From Rheum nobile (taxonomy: Eukaryota > Streptophyta > Magnoliopsida > Caryophyllales > Polygonaceae), in assembly GCA_027886185.1 (NCBI GenBank), contig WOAB01000040.1, positions 9,362,001 through 9,426,000 of the forward strand: a DNA stretch of 64,000 nucleotides, given 5' to 3'. Under the pieces are notes generated by a model. That model was not told the DNA's origin. It saw only the letters and a list, made by a program, of their open reading frames with translations, and ran no database searches. This document shows, piece by piece, positions 33,812-44,652 of this stretch. The stretch's first letter is position 1; each line of letters begins with the position of its first letter. Both the position numbers and the translations under genes were made by a program.

Positions 33812-34806
33812 CCTGTTCCATGACTTGGAGCATCCGCATGAATCTTCGTTGTTGGAGCCGACGGGTATCGTTTCCAAAGGAAGGCCGAAGGGTTCCACAA
33901 AGTATTCCACCAAGAGGGAGCCGAGCTTGTTTGAGCATAAAAGGGCCGAGTTAGAGGAGTATGAGAAAGAGATAAAAAAGGAGAAGGAGAATGAGAATGG
34001 GACCCAAGGTAGCCAAGGTAGGGGTCGTGGCCGTCCTAGAAAGGATAAAAGTGAAGTGTCTGGATCACAGTTCCCTGACCAACCCATTACTTATATGGGG
34101 GTGAACTTTGGGGTTAAGAATGTGGATTACTTCTGGTTCCCATACATTAAGGAGACAAAAGATGTAATTCCGGACGGGCATTGTGGATATCGGTCACTAG
34201 TTGTACTGTTGGGGTACGAAGAGCATTATTACCCTATGGTTCGAATGCATCTAGCGACAGAGTTGTTGGACAACAGAGATGTGTATATGGAAATACTACC
34301 CAGACTAGCACCGAGAATGAGTTACGAAGATCATATATTCCGGGTGAACTATGTCATAAGTCCTTGCTCCTCGCAATATTGGCTCGACATGCCTCTAATC
34401 GGTTTGGTGTTTGCCACGGCGTATCAAGTTGCACTATGTTTCTTAGCCTGGGATGGTCCTTGCTTGTGCCTACCAATGAAGGTGTGTAATACAAGCTTAG
34501 GCTCTCCGACGAAGATATTGACGATGGCCCACGTAGGAGCTCGGAACCACTTCATACCGGTAAAGCTTACTATTTCTAAATACTTTACTGTACTAAACTA
34601 TACGAGTATATGCGCAAAGAGTTCAAGTTTGTGTTTGTATGTAGGTATGGCTCAAGGATGATTGTCCAGTACCCCCTCCTTTGTATGCTTGGCGTTGTTT
34701 CAAAGACCAAAGTGTAGATGGCTGGGATGTTCAGTTTCACTCGAGGTTTCAAATGTTTCGGGATTATCGCATAAGATGTAACCGTCCACCCGATCCTCCA
34801 GTGTAG
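33744..34806 (+). CDS. OTU-type cysteine protease domain, C-terminal part of the MULE protein
   Basis: This overlaps the end of the transposase frame in another frame. Exon 1 runs to 34559 and a last exon 34645-34806 ends PPDPPV and TAG. The linker has LEHPHESSLLEP and GRPKGSTK-type basic motifs. The OTU core holds DGHCGYRSL (catalytic Asp and Cys, near 34165) and a C-terminal NHFIPV joined by splicing to WLKDD (catalytic His). OTU proteases remove ubiquitin, and plant MULE-type proteins with a C-terminal OTU domain are a known annotation class. A single-base shift between 33744 and 33811, or an unseen intron, separates it from the transposase. The original protein was probably one polypeptide. 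Confidence 0.72.
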
Positions 34807-34835
34807 TGATTGACGTTGTAAATAATATATATATT

Positions 34836-34865
34836 ATATATGTATGTGTATCCAAGTATTTTCCT
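34836..34865 (+). repeat. Left inverted terminus of the 68-bp array element
   Basis: ATATATGTATGTGTATCC... at 34836-34865 is repeated in inverted orientation at 41512-41541 with about 28 of 30 matches. The two copies bracket the entire 68-bp tandem array, so array and termini may form one element. No convincing target duplication was found. Confidence 0.55.
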
Positions 34866-34877
34866 TTATTCTGGTAG

Positions 34878-35216
34878 GAATGATTATTGAAAAAATGGGT
34901 AAAAAGATAAAAAGGGTGAAAAACTAAAAAACTAGAAATTGGGCCCAAGTAGGCCCAATAGGAAGGATTATTGAAGAAATGGGTGAAAAAACTAGAAATT
35001 GGGCTCAAGTAGGCCCAATAGGAAGGATTATTGAAGAAACGGGTGAAAAACTGAAAAAACTAGAAATTGGGCCCAAGTAGGCCCAATAGGAAGGATTATT
35101 GAAGAAACGGGTGAAAAACTGAAAAAACTAGAAATTGGGCCCAAGTAGGCCCAATAGGAAGGATTATTGAAGAAACATGTGAAAAACTGAAAAAACTAGA
35201 AATTGGGCCCAAGTAG
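34878..35216 (+). repeat. 68-bp tandem array, left part
   Basis: About five units with core GGGCCCAAGTAGGCCCAATA followed by GGAAGGATTATTGAAGAAAC and a GTGAAAAACTG block. The first units are shorter. The array is interrupted at 35217 by a CACTA element and continues at 40777. Confidence 0.85.
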
Positions 35217-35632
35217 CACTAGTAGAAAAAACACTTTTTGAGGCTCCCTTTTAGAGGCATACATAGTACAAAACGCCTCAATAACGACTTAGGCAATCAC
35301 TTTTTTTGGTTTTTGAGGCGGATAATTAATTTATACGCCTCAAAAACATTTTTTGAGGCGGACAAATTAATATACGCCTCAACAAGTATCCGAAAAAACA
35401 TTTCTCACTAAAGTATTAGAGGCGGGCCAGGGTAAGGCCCGCCTCTAATTCTAACTAATTGAGGCGGGCCAAGTAGCCCGCCTCAATTAAAGCTTGTTGA
35501 GGCGGGCCTCTTAAAGCCCGCCTCAACAAGTATGTCCAGTAGAGGAGGGCATGTAAGGCCCGCCTATTAGACCATTAGTCGTAATACTTATAGAGGCGGG
35601 CATGTTAGGCCCTATAAGCTCAACCCTAATTA
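35217..35632. repeat. Left subterminal repeat region of the CACTA element
   Basis: It has at least six palindromic units such as AGGCGGGCCAGGG...GGCCCGCCT and TTGAGGCGGGCC, spaced 30-50 bp apart. In CACTA elements such repeats bind the element-encoded TNPA-type protein. No TNPA gene was recognised here. Confidence 0.75.
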
Positions 35633-36632
35633 AAAAAAAAAACAGCTGCTGTTTTCCTTCATTTTCCTCTTCGTATCCTCCTCTTCTCGTCCCGAGCTCC
35701 GACGACGATCTCCGACTTCATCGATCTCCTCCGTCTTCCCTACTTCATCGATCTCTTCCGTCTTCCCGACTTCATCGATCTCCTCCGTCTTCGCCGAGCT
35801 CCGTCTTCCCGAGCTCCGACTTCATCTCCCTTCGCCGAGCTCCCTCCCTTCGCCGAGCTCCCTCTAATACTTCAACGCACTCGAAGCCAAGTCAGGTATC
35901 AACATCCTTTGCGCCCTCGACGTTCACATCCCCTTTCCTTGTCCGTTCGCTTCTCAATGCTTTAGTTTTTCAGTTTTAGGTTCTTACTTCAGTATTTGAA
36001 ATGATGGATGCATGCTTCTTTTTCTTTGAACTGATGCAAACGAGTATGACTGTTCTGGCGATCTTGCTAATTTTGCATGTGAAGTAGTTTCAATGATGGT
36101 AGAGTTTTGGGAAGACTGATTGTATTTGGACATGCTCTTGTGGTTTTGGATATTTATGATAGTCGGGTAGGCAATAAAAGTAAATGAATAAGGCTACAAT
36201 AATATCCAGTTTGGGTGACATGGATTAATATTTTTTAGCTCCTACAAATACATAGCAGTTTTGATGAGTGATGCTTCTTACTAGTCTTAGAAAAGCTATA
36301 TAAATAAAGCAAAAGTGAAAAGAATCACATTCTTTATTTAATTGGTGAAATGACATTCTGCAGGCTGATAAGGGCATTGCCTTGAATGATCGATATTGGG
36401 TCAAGGTAATACTTCTACCCTAATTCCTTAGGCCCTTGGCGGGATAGAATTCATAATTTAGGCCCTTGGCGGGATAAAATTCATAATTTAGGCCCTTGGC
36501 GGGATAGTTGAGTTTGTATTTTTTCTTGCTTGGTTGCGTATTATTATCTATTTAGGCCCTTGGCGGGATGGTTACTAGAAATGAGTATTTAATCTTAATT
36601 CCTTGCATGTTATTTTGCATTTATTACTAGAA
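35633..36632 (+). other. CACTA leader with a 35-bp minisatellite
   Basis: A CT-rich stretch (35640-35880) with repeated CTTCATCGATCTCCTCCGTC-like units gives an open frame (35602-35979) of low-complexity serine/proline. I do not credit it as a gene. An AT-rich part resembling an intron follows, then four copies of TTAGGCCCTTGGCGGGATA at about 36428-36570 just upstream of the transposase start. Confidence 0.5.
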
Positions 36633-39600
36633 ATGAGTCGTCCTTGGATGTACGGTGACCATACTACGACACAATACTTGAGTGGGGTTGAGGAGTTCAT
36701 TAGATATGCTTTAGCACACCAACGGAGTACGAAAGCCGAAAAAATCTATTGTCCATGCCGTGATTGTAAGAATATAAGGCGGTTTGCTGATATTGATGAG
36801 ATTGAGGATCATTTATTTCGTCGTGGTTTCAAAGAAGATTACCATGTTTGGTTTTGGCATGGTGAGAAAATACCTGATCGTCCAAGTTCTAGTGTCAATG
36901 AGTTTGATGTTCGGGTAGACACTGATGATAGTGATGATGATATTGCTGAGAATAATGAGATGGATGATGATGATGACCAAGAAGATGATGAAATGAATGG
37001 GATGATGGATGGGGTGAGAGATCACTTGAACGAATGACCTCAAATGTTCGAACAGGTATCAAAGGCTGCAGAGACTCCCTTGTATCCCGGGTGTACAAAA
37101 TTTAGCAAGTTAGAGGGTGTGTCAATACTTTACAACTTGAAATGTGCTTCTGGTTGGACTGATGGAAGTTTCAACACCTTATTGGAATGGTTAGGTGGAT
37201 TTTTACCAGAAGGCAATGAGATGCCTATCTCTACTTATTATGCCAGGAAATTGATGTGTCCCTTAGGCTTAGAGGCTGTCAAGATAGATGCTTGCCCAAA
37301 TGATTGTATGCTTTACAGAAACGAACATGAAAATTTGGATGAGTGTCCAAAGTGCGGTGCATCTCGTTACAAGCATAAATGGGTAAATTCGGCTAAGAGG
37401 GGCCCATCAGCTAAGGTTATGTGGTATCTTCTGATAATACCTAGGTTTCAGCGTTTGTTTTCGATAAAGAAGGAAGCAAAAAGTCTGAGGTGGCATGCGG
37501 AAGGGAGGAAGAAAGATGGACTCCTTAGACATCCTGTTGATTCTCCTCAATGGAGAAATATTGATAAGAAATATTCTGAATTTGGTGAGGAGGTTAGGAA
37601 TCTGAGACTTGCTTTATGTACAGATGGTGTGAATCCGTATGGCACTCTAAGCAGTCAACATAGCACATGGCCGGTTCTTCTAGCGATTTATAATCTTCCT
37701 CCATGGTTGTGTATGAAGCGCAAGTATATCATGTTATCACTCCTCATCTCCGGGCCTAAGCAACCTGGGAATGACATAGATGTGTATCTGGCTCCACTTG
37801 TTGATGATTTGAAGTTACTGTGGAATTAAGGTGTTCCAATGTTCGATGCATACACCAACTCAAACTTTACCTTGCGAGCTATGGTTTTTTGTACCATAAA
37901 TGATTTCCCGACATATGGAAACTTGTCTGGGTACAAAACCAAAGGAGAACAAGCATGCCCTATATGTGAAGAAGACATGAAACCTGCCTACTTGAAAAAT
38001 TACAGGAAAAATGTGTATCTAGGGTATCGGAAGTTCCTTAGTCGATATCACCCTTACCGTAAAAAGAAGAAGGAGTTCAATGGGTACACCGAGGAAGGAG
38101 TAGCTCGTACACCTTTGACAGGATCACAGGTTTATGAACGGATTAAAAATGTTGACACCAAATACGACAAGGGCTTCAAGTCCGTCTCTAAAAAGGGTGT
38201 TTTATGGAAGAAAGTGTCTATACTATGGGATCTTCCTTATTGGAAAGATTTGTCGGTTAGGCATTGTCTCGATGTGATGCACATTGAAAAAAAAAATTGT
38301 GATGCTATAATTGGGACTTTGCTAAATATACCCGGAAAGACGAAAGACAATCAGAAAGTTCGTTTTGATATGAAAGAGAGGAATATTCGACCAGATTTGT
38401 GGCCCGTGGTAAAATCGGATGGTAAAAAGACTTTTCTGCCTCCGGCGTGATACACAATGTCAAGAAAGGAGAAAAATGTGTTTTGTGAGTGCTTACATGG
38501 CATTAAGGTTCCATCGGGATATTCGTCAAATGTAAAACGTCTAGTTTCTCTTTCGGACCTTCGGTTGATTGGTATGAAGTCTCATGATTGTCATGTATTG
38601 ATTAATGTTTTCTTGCCGATCGCACTTCGTGGGATATTGCCGAAACACGTGAGACATGTTATAACAAAACTTTGCGTGTTTTTCAGTTCCATATGTGCTA
38701 AGGTTATTGATCCGGAAATATTGGATGCTCTCCAATATGATATTGTTGAAACTTTGTGTCGATTTGAAATGTACTTTCCGCCGTCTTTCTTTGACATAAT
38801 GGTGCACTTAATTGTTCATTTGGTTCGAGAAATCAAGTTATGTGGTCCGGTGTTCTTAAGATGGATGTATCCTTTTGAGAGATTTTTTGGCAGTTTAAAG
38901 GACAAAGCAAAGAATCGGGCGAATCCAGAGGATAGTATCATTCGTGGAGTCCTTCATGAAGAGATATCTCAATACGCAGCTGCGTTTTTGTCAAGGCTTC
39001 ATCCAATAGGTCTTCCAAAATCTCGTCATGTAGGGAGGCTTGAAGGAGAGGGAGTAATTGGTAAAAATGTGATATCTCCTCCATCTGAAAGGAAGATTAA
39101 GGCACATCTTTGTGTGTTGCAGCATCTTACAGAGGTCAATCCTTACATAGAAAAGCATTGCCTTGAATTGCAACACAATAATGCTAAACTGAATGAAAGA
39201 GCTTTGATGCGGGAACATAATCGCACATTTGTTGATAGGTTTAAGAAGGAAGTAGTTGAGGAACTAAGGAAAGAACATGACGTTTCTGATACGGTCAAGT
39301 GGTTATCTCGAGGTCCTCGACTATGTGTTCGGTCTTACGAAGGGTATGATATCAATGGGTTCACATTCTACACTAGAAGACAAGATGAAAAGAGTGTGGT
39401 GCAGAATAATGGAGTGAAGGTAGTTGCATCATCTAGGGTCTATGCGAGCGCTAAGGACAAAAGACCGGTTGATGCGACACAATCGTATTATGGTGTTATC
39501 GAAGAAATATGAGAGCTTGATTATAACAATTTTACAATCCCTGTTTTCCGATGCAAGTGGGTCAACAACCCTAACGGGGTGAAACAAGATGAAATTTATT

Positions 39601-39908
39601 CGGGTTTGACATTGGTAAACTTTGACCGATTAATCGATAGTGACGAGCCATTCATCCTAGCATCACAAGCTAAGCAGATTTTTTATGTGGTAGACAATGT
39701 TGATCCTAGATGGCGTGCAGTTGCCCAAGGCAAAAGACATATTCAAGGTATTGATGATGTTGTGGATGAAGATGAGTACGACGAGTATGATGACACACCC
39801 TTGTTATCAACTGTTGTTCAACCATTATCGGAGGAGGAAGATACAAATAATACTAATCATATCCGTACAAATCATAGGGAAGGAATATGGGTTACAAATC
39901 ATAAATGA
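36633..39908 (+). pseudogene. tnp2: TNP2-like CACTA transposase, one frame with four stop codons
   Basis: All pieces lie in one reading frame of about 1090 codons. They are broken only by TGA 37035-37037, TAA 37827-37829, TGA 38448-38450 and TGA 39510-39512, with no indel. The N-terminal transposase-associated domain (RPWMYGD, CPCRDCKN, HLFRRGF) spans 36633-36880. The transposase_21 core (about 37260-38350) has CPNDCMLYRNE, CPKCGASRYK, WYLLIIPRFQRLF, GNDIDVYLAPLVDDLK and CLDVMHIEKKNCD. A DUF4218-like region (38560-38980) has SHDCHVL and MYPFERFFGSLK. A DUF4216-like tail (39550-39720) has FRCKWVNN. The last two stops replace residues normally Cys and Trp. Such a protein would excise CACTA ends, and this copy is recently dead. 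Confidence 0.9.
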
Positions 39909-40776
39909 ATAAGATGAGGTAAGTTATTTTGCTTACGAATTAGTTTTTTTTGGAATATTAACAATATCAGTTTCATGAGTGTATTATGTTGATTTTCTAG
40001 GGCATTTCAAGTGTACAAGTATCAAGGTGGGAAGTATTTGTGTTTCATGACCGACTAGATATCAGTTTCATGACCGACTAGATAAGGTATGTAACTTAAC
40101 TAACTATATATTGATAGTATTTGTGTTTTTTTGTCAATAATTTCTGTGTTTTTTATACATCTATATCCTAAGAGGAAGACATCGTATACTTATGAATAAA
40201 TGGATGTTGTTTGTGAGCAATGGGCACAGTATTTTACATCGAAGTATTTATTATCGGATTGAACTTGTTTTTACTTGTCATGTAAACTGTTGTTGAGAAC
40301 CTGACTGTACTCTGATGAAATCTGTTGTTGTTTTTTTCTGGTCAAATAAAATCTGTTGTTTGTTGTATATTATTCTGTGAATAAAATCAGGAACCTGACT
40401 GACTCGGCCGAGAACTCGGGCGAGTTCTGGGCCGAGTCAGCGTCTACTTGTTGAGGCGGGCTTGTATACGCCCGCCTCTATAAGTATATACGCGCGACTT
40501 GTTGAGGCGGGCCTATAGAGGCCCGCCTCAACAAGTGTTTACTTATTGAGGCGGGCCTCCTAAGCCCGCCTCAACAAGTCCCTCATTTTGGCGCCAAAGT
40601 GAGGGACTTGTTGAGGCGGGCTTATGAGGCCCGCCTCAATAATGTCCTTTTAGAGGCGTAAAATGACCGCCTCAAAAAGTGTCCCTACTTGTTGCAGCCC
40701 CCTTAGTTGAAGCCAACGGTGTTCGCCTCAATAAGTGTCCAAAGGCCCGCATCTATAAGGATTTTTTCCACTAGTG
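39909..40776. repeat. CACTA 3' region and right subterminal repeats
   Basis: 39909-40420 is AT-rich and non-coding. 40438-40760 carries palindromic GAGGCGGGC/GCCCGCCTC units, with GGCGCCAAAGTGAGGGACTTG at their centre, and ends in the inverted TIR. It matches 63548-63790 in inverse orientation. Confidence 0.8.
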
Positions 40777-41541
40777 TAGGCCCAATAAGAAGGATTATTG
40801 AAGAAACAGGTGAAAAACTAAAAAAACTAGAAATTGGGCCCAAGTAGGCCCAATAGGAAGGATTATTGAAAAAACGGGTGAAAAACTGAAAAAACTAGAA
40901 ATTGGGCCCAAGTAGGCCCAATAAGAAGGATTATTGAAGAAACGGGTGAAAAACTGAAAAAACTAGAAATTGGGCCCAAGTAGGCCCAATACAAAGGATT
41001 ATTGAAGAAACGGGTGAAAAAAATGAAAAACTAGAAATTGGGCCCAAGTAGGCCCAATAGGAAGGATTATTGAAAAAACGGATGAAAAACTGAAAAAACT
41101 AGAAATTGGGCCCAAGTAGGCCCAATAAGAAGGATTATTGAAAAACGGGTGAAAAACTGAAAAACTAGAAATTGGATCCAAGTAGGCCGAATAGGAAGAA
41201 TTATTAAAAAACGGGTGAAAACTGAAAAAACTAGAAATTGGGCCCAAGTAGGCCCAATAAGAAGGATTATTGAAGAAACGAGTGAAAAACTGAAAAACTA
41301 GAAATTGGGTCCAAGTATATGCCCAATAGAAATGATTATTGAAGAAACGGGTGAAAAACTGAAAAAACTAGAAATTGGGCCCAAGTAGGCCCAATATGAA
41401 GGATTATTGAAGAAACGGGTGAAAAACTGAAAAACTAGAAATCGGGTCCAACTAGGCCCAATAAGAAGGATTATTGAAGAAACAGGTGAAAAACTGAAAA
41501 AACTAGAATACAGGAAAATACTTGGATACACATACATACAT
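40777..41541 (+). repeat. 68-bp tandem array, right part, with inverted terminus
   Basis: About eleven units of the array seen at 34878-35216, with variants of 60-70 bp. It ends near 41511 and is followed by the inverted 30-bp terminus (41512-41541). Minus-strand frames here only reflect the repeat. Confidence 0.85.
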
Positions 41542-42647
41542 AAATTTCATGTGAATATACTTATATCCTATAGATTTCCTTTATGTTTCATGTGAGTATA
41601 CTTATATCCTATAGTTTTCCTTTATATTTCATTTGATATAAGCTTATATCCTATAGTTTTCCTTTATATTTCATGTGAATATACTTATATCCTATAGTTT
41701 TCCTTTATATTTCATGTGATATAAGCTTATATCTATAGTTTTCCTTTATATGTCATGTGATATAAGCTTATATACTATAGTTTTCCTTTATATTTCATGT
41801 GAATATACTTATATCCTATAGTTTTCCTTTTACATTTCATGTGATATAAGCTTATATCCTATAGTTTTCCTTTATATTTCATGTGATATAAGCTTATATC
41901 CTATAGTTTTCCTTTATATTTCATGTGAATATACTTATATCCTATAGTTTTCCTTTATATTTCATGTGATATAAGCTTATATACTATAGTTTTCCTTTAT
42001 ATTTCATGTGAATATACTTATATCCTATAGTTTTTCTTTATATTTCATGTGATATAAGCTTATATTTTATAGTTTTCCTTTATATTTCATGTGATATAAG
42101 CTTATATCATATAGTTTTCCTTTATATTTCATGTGAATATACTTATATCCTATAGTTTTCCTTTATATTTCATGTGATATAAGCTTATATCTATAGTTTT
42201 CCTTTATATGTCATGTGATATAAGCTTATATACTATAGTTTTCCTTTATATTTCATGTGAATATACTTATATCCTATAGTTTTCCTTTATATTTCTTGTG
42301 ATATAAGCTTATATCCTATAGTTTTCCTTTATATTTCATGTGATATAAGCTTATATCCTATAGTTTTCCTTTATATTTCATGTGAATATACTTATATCCT
42401 ATAGTTTTCCTTTATATTTCATGTGATATAAGCTTATATACTATAGTTTTCCTTTATATTTCATGTGAATATACTTATATCCTATAGTTTTTCTTTATAT
42501 TTCATGTGATATAAGCTTATATCTTATAGTTTTCCTTTATATTTCATGTGATATAAGCTTATATACTATAGTTTTCCTTTATATTTCATGTGAATATACT
42601 TATATACTATAGTTTTCCTTTATATTTCATGTGATATAAGCTTATAT
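41542..42647 (+). repeat. 41/42-bp HindIII-type satellite, first block
   Basis: About 26 monomers. The shared core is TATAGTTTTCCTTTATATTTC followed by ATGTGA. One type continues TATAAGCTTATATCC (perfect palindrome GATATAAGCTTATATC, with a HindIII site) and the other ATATACTTATATCC. The two types alternate in runs that suggest higher-order units. The satellite is cut at 42648 by an LTR element and resumes at 46672 and 59013. Confidence 0.93.
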
Positions 42648-43638
42648 TGATATGAATATGGCCCATCAAGACTTGGCCAAGCAAGAAGATCCTTCAAACA
42701 TAGATGATGATTCAAGCCAAGACGGGAAGCTAGGCCAAGACCGTGACATTGCCTCGGACACCACCAGAAAACACGGGCCCAATTCAGATCCGGGCTGTAA
42801 AGAAGCTAAAGAACCCGGAGACCAATCAAATCCGGGTTATAAAGCCGATGCTATCACCAGAGAACCCGGCTAGGCCCTCCATCCGGGTTAAAAGCCCACG
42901 TGAAGAATATTTGAAGACTGATGTTATTTCCGATTTATTGCTAGGGTTTTTAAACATTATTAGACAATATTTTAATTCCCTAAATGTCCATTAATTGGTG
43001 TTTTGATTAGTGGGCACGTTTTAGGATTAGTGGGTTAATTATTAGCATTTTCTTTAATTTCTCTTTAGTAACCGTATTGCTAGGTTATTAGGAAAACTTT
43101 TGGCTCATTGTTCAGAACGTTGAATTGAATCCAGAATCAGAATATTTCAGTTTTAGAGTTTTCTTCTTGTTCATCAAACTTGTGTGTGATATCAAGTTCT
43201 TCCCTTGAGAGATTTGAGTCTGTTGTATCTCGAATCTCCCTAGGTCTTTCTCTTGTGACTAGTGTGTCAAATCTAGCCATAAGGAGATTGCTTATCCCTC
43301 ACTTCCATCACCCATCACAATCGATTCCATCCATCATCAACCGTCAGTTTGCTGAACTTCCTCCCCGGAACTACCAGCGACCCTTCGGTAGAAAAATCAT
43401 AAATTTTGATCCACCGCCCAGAAAATTCTGAAAATTGGAGGACAGAAACTAGACTTCCATATCTATCTACTGTCGCCGGAATAGCCCAATTCGGAGTTCG
43501 GAGCAAGGAAAACGACCCCATTGAAGTTAGATCAAATTCTGGAATTCTGCTGGGGGTTGCTGTCCTGCGTTCTTGAGTTCCGAGGCGCCTTGTCGAGCAA
43601 TTCTTGCACTGTGGCCATCCCGATCCTTGATCATAACA
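42648..43638 (+). repeat. 5' LTR of the gag-protease element
   Basis: 991 bp, equal in length to the 3' LTR. Its first 220 bases continue the sense of the ORF that enters the 3' LTR, giving the frame at 42652-42873. Other frames in it are mirrored in both LTRs and are not genes. Confidence 0.9.
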
Positions 43639-43640
43639 TG

Positions 43641-43652
43641 TGGTATCAGAGC
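43641..43652 (+). promoter_or_regulatory. Primer-binding site, initiator tRNA-Met type
   Basis: TGGTATCAGAGC, two bases after the 5' LTR. It is identical to the usual plant tRNA-Met PBS and to the one on the minus strand at 21041-21052. Confidence 0.9.
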
Positions 43653-44652
43653 TACGTAAGTCTTGCTCGTATTTGTCTTCAAATTCTTGCAATTTTCGTA
43701 GTTTATAGCTCTTGATTTCGTGCCCTGCATTTTGTTGAATTTCCGATTGAAGTTTAGTGTCTAGTGTCTTCAGTTTGTGTTGCTTTTGTGATTTGTTTTG
43801 CTTAGTGTCATAGATCTGCATTTAGGGTGTTTGAACGTCACAAAACCAGGCTTGAACAAGGTAGGAGACGGCAGTTAGGGTTCGAAAATTAGGAGATCAG
43901 ACGTGCCACAAATCTAGGAGAAGTGGTTGAGTTTGTTGCTTCAAATCTGATTTCAAAACTTAAAAGCTGCCGTGTGATTTTTGTTGAACCAGCCGTGACC
44001 TTTAATAGCTGCATATTGTTTAGGAAATTTGAGTCTTTAATTTTATTTCATTTGGCACTTGAAACAACCTACCTAAAGCACCTTAAGTTATATTCAATCC
44101 AAATTGTCAAGTGGAGGAACTTCCGAGAGGTGTGTACACTATAGGTTGATCAAGTAGTTCATTTTATTTTCATTACTTTCATTCGTATTAGTCCAAAAAA
44201 AAGAAAAAAAAAGAAAAGAAGTCGGCCTTTTTACAAAAAAGAAAGAAAGGAGAAAAGACAAAGGCCTTAAGTTGTTCATCCTTGTTATATTGTGATTCTC
44301 CTAGTGATCTTGTGAAGTGCTCATAATTGTGCTCAAATCCTCATTGTAAGGTGCATTCCTTTGTAATCTTGCTTCAATCATCCATAGTAAGTGACAATAG
44401 AGGATAAGTACTTACGAAACAATTTGAAATTGCATCTAATTTAAGTGCTTGAATCAAGGTTGTAGTGCACTTTATTTTCTATTTTGTGAGTCCTTTGCAT
44501 ATAGGAAGCCTACCTTGACCTTTTTCCGAGCTTGAACTTGAAAAATTTGCAAGGAGTTGTTGATAAGTATAAGCTCCTTACTAGCTCTAGGGACCATTGT
44601 TGTTTTCTTGTTGGCGTGGGCTGTTGTGTGGGTTTTTCTTGTGTAGGAAACA
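43653..44652 (+). other. Leader of the gag-protease element
   Basis: About 1 kb between PBS and ORF, T-rich, with an A/G-rich tract (about 44195-44265) containing AAAAAAAGAAAAAAAAAGAA-like runs and two copies of a GGCCTT motif. Frames here are short and interrupted. Long leaders of this kind may hold packaging signals. I see no gene. Confidence 0.5.

Larger units (their letters stand above)
35217..40776 (+). mobile_element. CACTA (En/Spm) transposon, 5.56 kb
   Basis: Ends are CACTAGTAGAAAAAAC and, inverted, CACTAGTGGAAAAAAT. The 3-bp duplication TAG (35214-35216 and 40777-40779) flanks it, and the 68-bp array resumes directly. Both ends carry GC-rich palindromic subterminal repeats of GAGGCGGGC...GCCCGCCTC type (about 35270-35620 and 40440-40760). 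A TNP2-like transposase frame fills 36633-39908. A second copy of the same family starts at 63548. Confidence 0.93.

Noticed and set aside
35602..35979. 125-codon frame in the CACTA leader
   Set aside because: Built of a repeated CTTCATCGATCTCCTCC-like unit, giving Ser/Pro/Leu repeats. More likely an untranslated repeat than a TNPA gene.
41542..42647. A CRISPR-like array
   Set aside because: Monomers are contiguous without unique spacers and the setting is a plant nuclear genome. It is an ordinary satellite.
42652..42873. A separate 73-codon gene at the 5' LTR
   Set aside because: It is the LTR copy of the 3' end of the long ORF at 44653-45906 and has no start context of its own.
43315..43821. 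168-codon minus-strand frame overlapping the PBS
   Set aside because: It runs antisense through LTR and PBS, half of it is duplicated in the other LTR, and nothing in it is recognisable.
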